Shown: positions 1 through 4,341 of the stretch, piece after piece
How the letters are laid out: every line of letters begins with the position of its first letter
Position numbering within the stretch: the stretch's first letter is position 1
Assembly (NCBI GenBank): GCA_905182825.1
Contig: CAJJDJ010000019.1
Location: 1 to 5,691 of the forward strand
Source: Thiotrichaceae bacterium UBA7359
GTDB taxonomy: Bacteria > Pseudomonadota > Gammaproteobacteria > Eutrophobiales > Eutrophobiaceae
DNA length: 5,691 nucleotides
Direction of reading: 5' to 3'
Made by a program: the position numbers and the translations under genes
The notes under the pieces: generated by a model
Database searches by the model: none
Told to the model about the DNA's origin: nothing
What the model saw: only the letters and a program-made list of their open reading frames with translations

Positions 1-3
1 ATC

Positions 4-753
4 GTGACTAACATGAATGACGAACAACTATTACGCTATAGCCGACAAATGATGTTGCCTGAGATAGATGCGGCAGGTCAAGAACGTCTAAATGAATCGC
101 GCGTATTAATCATAGGACTTGGTGGTCTTGGTTCGCCTGTATCAATTTATTTAGCAAGTGCTGGGGTCGGACGACTAGTACTAGTTGATTTTGATAAAGT
201 TGAGATTAGTAATCTACAACGACAAATTGTTCATACAACCTCAGATATTAATCGATTAAAAATAGAATCTGCAAAAGAACATCTTCAATCAATTAATCCA
301 GAAATAAATATTAAGGGCATTGATCATGCCATGGAAGATGATGAACTATTAGATGAGGCAACTAAAGCAGATGTCATCGTCGATGCCTCTGATAATTTTC
401 AAACAAGATTCGCATTAAATAAAGCATCTATAAAAACTAAAACACCTCTTGTTTCTGGAGCAGCTATTCGTTTCGAAGGTCAGGTGACCGTATTTAATCC
501 AAAAGATGATACTTCGCCTTGTTATCGGTGTTTATATGGAGAAGAGATTACTACTTCAGAAACGTGCACGGCTAATGGCGTAATTGCCCCATTACTCGGT
601 ATCATTGGTAGTATTCAGGCTAACGAAACACTTAAGATATTAATGGGCATTGGAAAAACTCTACAAGGTAACCTCTTGTTGATCGATTCTCTTCATATGG
701 ATATAAATCAAGCTAGTTTGAAAAAAGACCCTGCTTGCCCTGTTTGCAATTAG
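4..753 (+). CDS. moeB: MoeB/ThiF-family sulfur-carrier adenylyltransferase
   Basis: E1-like enzyme that adenylates the C-terminal glycine of a small sulfur carrier in the cytoplasm: MoaD for molybdopterin, or ThiS if it acts as ThiF. The 249 residues match the usual MoeB length and span the whole domain. Visible are the Rossmann nucleotide loop GLGGLG (38-43), the acidic DFD (62-64), R14, R73 and K86, and the D127..D130-N131 motif. These ATP-site residues fall at the same numbers as in E. coli MoeB. Zinc ligands are two CxxC pairs (C173/C176, C245/C248), and C188 sits at the conserved crossover-loop cysteine. The GTG start gives this numbering; an ATG at base 13 is the alternative. Only three bases precede the GTG, so the ribosome site, or a start further left, cannot be judged. 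There is no rhodanese domain, so it is not the MoeZ/MOCS3 fusion type. The choice between MoeB and ThiF is open because no moa or thi gene is beside it; the family call is firm. Confidence 0.93.
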   Translation: MTNMNDEQLLRYSRQMMLPEIDAAGQERLNESRVLIIGLGGLGSPVSIYLASAGVGRLVLVDFDKVEISNLQRQIVHTTSDINRLKIESAKEHLQSINPEINIKGIDHAMEDDELLDEATKADVIVDASDNFQTRFALNKASIKTKTPLVSGAAIRFEGQVTVFNPKDDTSPCYRCLYGEEITTSETCTANGVIAPLLGIIGSIQANETLKILMGIGKTLQGNLLLIDSLHMDINQASLKKDPACPVCN

Positions 754-955
754 ATTAACCATTGATTTAATTAGATTTTTTATTAATTTAAATTTTTGAA
801 TCTTATTTATAGATATTTTGGTGATTTAAAATATCCTATACAATATTTAGGAAGCTCATCAGCGCTTAATCTCTATTCTTGTTTGTTTATGATGAGAGCA
901 AGATTACTTTACCCATTTAACTTTCATAAATAATAAAATTACACATAAAACGCGA
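754..955. other. AT-rich gap between convergent genes
   Basis: These 202 bases separate the stop codons of two converging genes. The left half is almost pure A/T and holds an ATTAGATT direct repeat (749-756 and 770-777, the first copy overlapping the moeB stop). No GC-rich hairpin followed by a T-run is visible for either gene. The only dyad of note is CTCATCA/TGATGAG (855-861 with 890-896). I see no reading frame worth calling. Confidence 0.7.
855..896. repeat. Inverted repeat between convergent genes
   Basis: CTCATCA at 855-861 is the exact reverse complement of TGATGAG at 890-896, with a 28-base loop. With a two-base bulge the stem extends to an outer GC pair on each side. It lies about 60 bases past the stop of the minus-strand hydrolase and about 100 past the stop of the plus-strand moeB-like gene, so it could shape either mRNA end. 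It has no adjoining T-run and a long loop, so calling it a terminator would be a guess. Confidence 0.3.
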
Positions 956-1990
956 TTATGTTGCTAAAAGTTCCTTTAGCATTGTATCAATCTGTGCCTG
1001 ACAATTAGAATCAGTACCGAATAACGCGAGATGTCCATCTATGCTGTTGATAATTTTTAACTTACTATCTGGTATGAGTTGTTGCTCAACTTTACAATCG
1101 GTAGCCGGAAAGAACATATCATGACTGATTGGCATTACATATGTTTTAGCAGTTATTCGAGCTAGTGCTGCATTTAAATCACCACCAGTATGTCGGCTTA
1201 CGTCAGCACGCTGCCATTTCCACGCCATACAGAGCAGGTTATTCGGATCCATCGGCGCAAAATAACCAGTCATGAATTCATCAAGAAACGTTTGCATTGA
1301 TTCAAAACCGAGAGCTTGGTGACGATTTTGTCTAAAAAACTCAGTACTCCAACCCATCACAGTCCACAACTTTGCGTGCCGTCTCAAACCTGCAACCACT
1401 TCTGTTGAGTCTACGTAATCACCGTTATGAAATTTTGGATCCGTGGTAATTGCATCGATGAGAGTCTCAGTGTATATGAAATCATGCTCGGTATTTTTTG
1501 CAGTTCCGGCGATCGGTGCAGCACGTTGTACCATATCAGGGTAACGTACCGCCCATTCATACGTCTGCTGTGCGCCCATTGAACCGCCGACAACAAGCGC
1601 AAGGCTTGTTATACCAAATGTCTCAGTCAACAATTTGTGTTGAGCACGAACATCATCACCGATGCGTACCTTAGGAAATGATGCTCCATCGGAATTATGT
1701 GGTGAAGTCGACAAGCCATCACCAATCTGGTTAACTATCACGATGAAATACTTATCTGGATCAAGTGCCCGACCAGAACCTATATAGACGTCTTCCATTA
1801 TCTTACTAGTTCCTGAATACCAGGTAGTAACAAGTATTGCATTATCTTTTTTGGCGTTAAGCTTTCCATGTGTGACAACGGCAAGCTGGCAATTTGAAAT
1901 TAAACCACCCTCTTCCAATTCTAATGTGCCGATATCTATAAGTTCATAAGGACCATGTTCTTCTTGACCATAATAACTATTCTCCGTCAT
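956..1990 (-). CDS. Alpha/beta-hydrolase of the MetX (homoserine acetyltransferase) superfamily
   Basis: Probably a cytoplasmic acyltransferase or esterase of 344 residues; substrate unknown. The fold and catalytic triad are clear: nucleophile elbow GGSMGAQ with S137, D291 in SHDMFFP, and H320 in DGHLALFG. Family landmarks include a segment ending GSGRALDPDKYFIV, close to the MetX pattern GPGKALDTDRYFV. However, the MetX motif HALTG is replaced by TWYSGT, and the GSTGP segment reads STSPHN. It is therefore unlikely to be a true homoserine O-acetyltransferase, and I give no gene symbol. The ATG at 1990 is chosen because a strong GGAGGA ribosome site lies 7 bases upstream. A longer frame from a TTG at 2095 would add 35 residues without family resemblance. 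No methionine-pathway gene is nearby. The gene stands alone, converging on the moeB-like gene, with a long non-coding region upstream. Family call firm, function open. Confidence 0.88.
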   Translation of the reverse strand: MTENSYYGQEEHGPYELIDIGTLELEEGGLISNCQLAVVTHGKLNAKKDNAILVTTWYSGTSKIMEDVYIGSGRALDPDKYFIVIVNQIGDGLSTSPHNSDGASFPKVRIGDDVRAQHKLLTETFGITSLALVVGGSMGAQQTYEWAVRYPDMVQRAAPIAGTAKNTEHDFIYTETLIDAITTDPKFHNGDYVDSTEVVAGLRRHAKLWTVMGWSTEFFRQNRHQALGFESMQTFLDEFMTGYFAPMDPNNLLCMAWKWQRADVSRHTGGDLNAALARITAKTYVMPISHDMFFPATDCKVEQQLIPDSKLKIINSIDGHLALFGTDSNCQAQIDTMLKELLAT

Positions 1991-1997
1991 GTCTAAA

Positions 1998-2003
1998 TCC
2001 TCC
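1998..2003 (-). promoter_or_regulatory. Ribosome binding site of the hydrolase gene
   Basis: On the minus strand this reads GGAGGA, a near-perfect Shine-Dalgarno sequence, 7 bases before the ATG at 1990-1988. It decides the start against the upstream in-frame TTG at 2095, which would place this site inside the coding sequence. Confidence 0.85.
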
Positions 2004-2069
2004 AAGATTAAATTAACTTTCGATTGCAGCTTGTGCCAAAACAGGCCCACTTTCATTCCGATACTAAGT

Positions 2070-2099
2070 TTTATAACAGAATAAGCTCTAATCAATTAA
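2070..2099 (-). promoter_or_regulatory. Possible sigma-70 promoter for the hydrolase gene
   Basis: On the minus strand a TATAAA box (plus bases 2070-2075) follows TTAATT (2094-2099) with an 18-base spacer. The -10 box is good (5 of 6) but the -35 box matches at only 3 of 6. The position, about 80 bases before the ATG, is reasonable. The -35 region overlaps an 8-base direct repeat ATCAATTA (2091-2098 and 2104-2111), which could be a regulator site. In such AT-rich DNA this may be chance. Confidence 0.2.
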
Positions 2100-2229
2100 G
2101 CTTATCAATTATCTGTCATAGGTTCTTTCATTAAATTTATTATGTATAGGACAACGTTCAGAGTCGTTCATAGACTATTAAAAGATTATCAACAATACCT
2201 TTCGAGGTAAGCACTTTCTTTTGACAAAG

Positions 2230-2245
2230 AATGACAGCTGTCATT
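2230..2245. promoter_or_regulatory. Perfect 16-bp palindrome, possible operator
   Basis: AATGACAGCTGTCATT is a perfect palindrome with no spacer; the match stops at both flanks. The size suits a homodimeric repressor or activator. Its centre is about 33 bases before a consensus TATAAT on the plus strand (2271-2276) and about 250 bases upstream of the hydrolase ATG on the other strand. A TTGACA (2221-2226) lies just to its left but has no good -10 box at 16-19 bases. I cannot match it to a named regulator. Confidence 0.4.
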
Positions 2246-2270
2246 GCTAAGCAGGATCATAACTGAACGA

Positions 2271-2276
2271 TATAAT
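2271..2276 (+). promoter_or_regulatory. Consensus -10 box without a clear -35 box
   Basis: TATAAT matches the sigma-70 -10 consensus exactly. The bases 16-19 upstream (around 2246-2254) do not resemble TTGACA, and there is no extended TG motif. A start near 2283 would put the 16-bp palindrome at about -45, a place where activators bind. No plus-strand gene follows, so a product would be a non-coding RNA or a transcript running antisense into gcvH. An AT-rich region can give this hexamer by chance. Confidence 0.2.
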
Positions 2277-2586
2277 TTCAATAATAATTCTAACCTACAG
2301 ACTTAGAAAAGAGTCTCACTTAATCCATTTCAAGTCTTTAGAGCATTTTAGTTATAAACAGACTCAGTCGAATTGAATACCGTTAGTATCATAAAGTATA
2401 TATGTCTAACAATAGGTCGTCTTCATAGGCAAAGCTTAAGGATCAACTTTTAGGCCGTATCAGTCAGAGAATTATCTGCGATAATCGAGCTTGAAAAAAA
2501 CACAATTAATTCAAAACACATTATCTGACAAGAACTAAGATATAAGGCAAGAGGAATTAATAAAATGTTTAAATAAACTTCTCGTC

Positions 2587-2600
2587 TGAACGTCTGTTCA
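2587..2600. repeat. 14-base inverted repeat TGAACGTCTGTTCA
   Basis: TGAAC and GTTCA flank a 4-base centre. The core GAAC-N4-GTTC has the form of the Bacillus-type LexA box, but the proteins here look gammaproteobacterial, where LexA sites are CTG-N10-CAG. It could instead be a small hairpin just past the terminator-like stem, or a site for an unknown dimeric regulator. Confidence 0.3.
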
Positions 2601-2605
2601 TTAGT

Positions 2606-2627
2606 AAAAGCTGCCCTGAGGCCTTTT
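2606..2627 (-). terminator. Terminator-like stem-loop after gcvH and the short frame
   Basis: AAAAG (2606-2610) pairs with CTTTT (2623-2627) and GCC (2613-2615) with GGC (2620-2622), closing a CTGA loop with a two-base bulge. Read on the minus strand it starts A-rich, has a GC core and ends in CTTTTAC, so it could end transcription from gcvH; the A/T flanks also allow action in the other direction. A competing stem CCTGA/TCAGG (2615-2619 with 2627-2631) exists. The stem is short and the T-run is part of it, so efficiency would be modest. It abuts the stop codon of the short frame 2627-2797. Confidence 0.35.
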
Positions 2628-2797
2628 CAGGATAATTGCTTCACTTCTAATAGTCGCGTCAATTCACTTGTTTCTTGCGAGATCATAAACTTGTTTAATA
2701 TCCATGCTTTTTTGAAATATATTTCATTTATAATGTTGGATTGTAATTTAGTTCTTTTAAGTTCTCCGACACTAACTCTGAATGAATAACCTTGCAA
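2627..2797 (-). CDS. Short hypothetical reading frame downstream of gcvH
   Basis: After the gcvH stop (2813-2815) the same frame stays open for 61 codons, to a TGA at 2627-2629. The only early start codon is a TTG at 2797, giving 56 residues; no strong ribosome site precedes it. The product is mildly basic and mixed (it begins LQGYSFRVSVGELKRTK), with no membrane segment and no motif I recognise. In favour of a real gene: it sits directly behind gcvH, and its stop abuts a terminator-like stem-loop. Against: it lacks an ATG start and ribosome site, and open frames of this size arise by chance. It could also be the remnant of a larger gene, or a readthrough tail, although GcvH already ends at its normal length. 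Confidence 0.22.
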   Translation of the reverse strand: MQGYSFRVSVGELKRTKLQSNIINEIYFKKAWILNKFMISQETSELTRLLEVKQLS

Positions 2798-2807
2798 TCT
2801 TATTGCA
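2793..2807. repeat. Small hairpin just past the gcvH stop
   Basis: TGCAAT (2793-2798) and ATTGCA (2802-2807) form a 6-bp stem with a 3-base loop, 6 bases beyond the gcvH stop codon. There is no T-run after it on the minus strand, so it is not a standard terminator; it may protect the mRNA end. It would mask the TTG start proposed for the short frame. Confidence 0.3.
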
Positions 2808-2812
2808 TCATC

Positions 2813-3205
2813 TCATAAACCCTTTTCGGTTAATTCTTCATAAATATTCGCATCAATTAATTCATCTAACTCGGAACAGTCATTTGACTTGATCGTGAAT
2901 ACCCAGCCTTCACTATATGGCTCTGAATTTATCAGCTCCGGCGCGTCTTCTAGTGACAGGTTAACATCCAGAATAATACCACTTAATGGGCAATAAATAT
3001 CCGATGTTGATTTAACTGATTCCACTACAGCACACTCATCGCTCTTCCCATACTCACGATCTATTTCTGGCATCTCAACGAAGACAACATCGCCTAACTC
3101 ATCTTGAGCAAAGTCGGTTATCCCAACTCGATAGATATTTTCACCCATATCTTCTAACCAAACATGTGTATTTGTATATTTTAAATCGGAAGGAATACTA
3201 TGCAT
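2813..3205 (-). CDS. gcvH: Glycine cleavage system H protein
   Basis: Lipoyl-carrying shuttle protein of the glycine cleavage system. It takes the aminomethyl group from the P protein and passes it to T and L proteins in the cytoplasm. From the ATG at 3205 it has 130 residues (E. coli GcvH has 129), and the lipoyl lysine K65 in ESVKSTSDIY falls at the E. coli position. Other family marks are the start IPSDLKYTNTHVW, then VGITDFAQDELGDVVFVEMPE, and NSEPYSEGWVF. The usual HEW near residue 15 reads HVW, a mild departure. A GTG at 3217 would add four residues, but it lies inside the weak GAGTGG ribosome-site candidate (3214-3219), so the ATG is preferred. The gene follows the iron ABC ATPase by 89 bases with no clear promoter or terminator between them. 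Neither gcvT nor gcvP is adjacent, the usual arrangement in gammaproteobacteria. It reads as GcvH rather than the LbpA-type lipoate protein of sulfur oxidisers. Confidence 0.95.
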   Translation of the reverse strand: MHSIPSDLKYTNTHVWLEDMGENIYRVGITDFAQDELGDVVFVEMPEIDREYGKSDECAVVESVKSTSDIYCPLSGIILDVNLSLEDAPELINSEPYSEGWVFTIKSNDCSELDELIDANIYEELTEKGL

Positions 3206-3294
3206 TATTCTGACCACTCGTTTTTATTAAATTGAACAGCTATGTGCAGCTATTTTAATACCGGGTAAGACTAGCCCTCATTTAACATACACCC
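3206..3294 (-). other. Spacer between the ABC ATPase and gcvH
   Basis: On the minus strand this 89-base spacer holds a bulged hairpin GGGCTA-GTCT-TACCC (plus 3263-3277) followed by mixed A/T without a T-run, and a TAAAAT -10-like box (plus 3255-3260) without a matching -35. There is also a 4-bp AGCT/AGCT stem. None is strong, so it remains open whether gcvH is read through from the transporter genes or has its own promoter. Confidence 0.4.
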
Positions 3295-4341
3295 CTATTT
3301 TTCAGCAAAGATAACTAGATGATCTATTTCTAAGCGTATACCAATAGGCCCATTTATTGGATGATCATGATGACTCGGTACAAGACTCAAAATACATAAT
3401 CCACTTTCTAGCTCAAGCGTGTATAGAAATTCAGCCCCTCTGAATGCCTTGTCTCTAACTCGCGCTGTCATGTCACTGTTATCATCATGCAAAATATCAT
3501 CCGGTCTGATGAGAACACGCACTTTTTTGCCTATCGCTATTTCATGAGTAACTGCGCTTTGAATAATACCAATCTCTGTTTTAACCTCTCTATTATTGAT
3601 AACTTCTCCCGAAATAAAAACACCTTCCCCAATAAAGTCTGCCACTACTTCTGTTTTCGGTTTGTGATAAAGATCAAATGCACTATCCCATTGAAGCAGA
3701 TGACCATCATTCATCACGCCAATTACATCCGCCATAGCAAATGCTTCAAGTTGATTATGACTCACCATAATCGTAGTTGTGCCATCATACTTTAATATTT
3801 GTCGTAACTCGGATGCTATTTGTTCGCGTAACTCTATGTCGAGACTAGCGAAAGGCTCGTCCAATAGCAATACACCCGGACGGGGAGCCATCGCACGCGC
3901 TAAGGCAACACGTTGTTGTTGCCCTCCGGACAAACTATGCGGATATTTATTTATGTGCTTTTCTAAAGAAAATAAAGTCACTAATTCATCTAACCGTTGT
4001 GTCACTATCTTTGTATTGAAATTTTTTAAACCAAAAATAATATTGTCTCTGACACTCATATGCGGAAATAAAGCATAGTCCTGAAAAACCATACCGATGT
4101 GTCGTTGCTCTGTGGGAAGATGGTGTGTCAAATCACTAATCTGGACTCCTTTTATCCAAACCTCACCTTTATCTTGTCTTTCTAAGCCTGCAATAAAACG
4201 TAACATAGTCGTCTTACCACAACCGCTAGGTCCCAAGAGACAAGCAATTTCAGCGTCACGAACATCAAAAGAGACATCTTCTAAAATAGAGCGCCCTTCT
4301 ATTGATAATGAAATATTTTTTATTTCGATTGCTTTATCCAT
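3295..4341 (-). CDS. fbpC: Iron(III) ABC transporter ATP-binding protein
   Basis: ATPase subunit that powers ferric-iron uptake across the inner membrane; two copies dock on the permease. All nucleotide-site motifs are present in 348 residues: Walker A GPSGCGKTT (37-45), Q-loop Q87, signature LSGGQ (137-141), Walker B LLLDEP (158-163), D-loop SLD (166-168) and switch H195. Residues about 240-348 form a TOBE-type regulatory domain with RPDDI (279-283) and the stretch FRGAEFLYTLELESG, which I associate with the FbpC/AfuC group rather than with sugar or polyamine ATPases. The ATG overlaps the end of the permease gene by 8 bases and no good ribosome site precedes it, so its translation is probably coupled to that of the permease. 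Other substrates of this permease class, such as thiamine or phosphonates, are less likely. Confidence 0.92.
   Translation of the reverse strand: MDKAIEIKNISLSIEGRSILEDVSFDVRDAEIACLLGPSGCGKTTMLRFIAGLERQDKGEVWIKGVQISDLTHHLPTEQRHIGMVFQDYALFPHMSVRDNIIFGLKNFNTKIVTQRLDELVTLFSLEKHINKYPHSLSGGQQQRVALARAMAPRPGVLLLDEPFASLDIELREQIASELRQILKYDGTTTIMVSHNQLEAFAMADVIGVMNDGHLLQWDSAFDLYHKPKTEVVADFIGEGVFISGEVINNREVKTEIGIIQSAVTHEIAIGKKVRVLIRPDDILHDDNSDMTARVRDKAFRGAEFLYTLELESGLCILSLVPSHHDHPINGPIGIRLEIDHLVIFAEK

Larger units (their letters stand above)
1991..2812. other. Long region between gcvH and the hydrolase gene, mostly non-coding
   Basis: About 820 bases dense in stop codons in all frames, except for one 61-codon open frame next to gcvH. 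No tRNA T-loop signature or CRISPR-like repeat was seen. It holds the hydrolase ribosome site, a perfect 16-bp palindrome (2230-2245), a consensus TATAAT on the plus strand (2271-2276), and four copies of the hexamer CGTTCA or its complement (2155, 2165, 2264, 2587). It also has a 14-base inverted repeat TGAACGTCTGTTCA (2587-2600) and a terminator-like stem-loop (2606-2627). A gap this long is unusual between bacterial genes; a decayed gene or an RNA gene would both fit. Confidence 0.7.

Noticed and set aside
749..840. A/T dyads after the moeB-like gene as a rho-independent terminator
   Set aside because: The stems contain almost no G-C pairs and no clean hairpin plus T-run can be drawn.
1411..1602. 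63-codon minus-strand frame within the hydrolase gene
   Set aside because: It lies wholly inside the hydrolase in another frame and shows no family features; a shadow of the real gene.
2221..2249. TTGACA consensus -35 box at 2221-2226
   Set aside because: No acceptable -10 box lies 16-19 bases downstream; TATAAT at 2271 is too far to pair with it.
2574..2585. GAGGA ribosome-like site before ATG TTT AAA TAA on the plus strand
   Set aside because: The frame has only three codons, with no gene after it to act as a leader for.
1991..2812. tRNA, riboswitch or CRISPR array in the long gap
   Set aside because: No GGTTCGAATCC-like T-loop, no glycine or SAM riboswitch core that I could recognise by eye, and no regularly spaced repeats.
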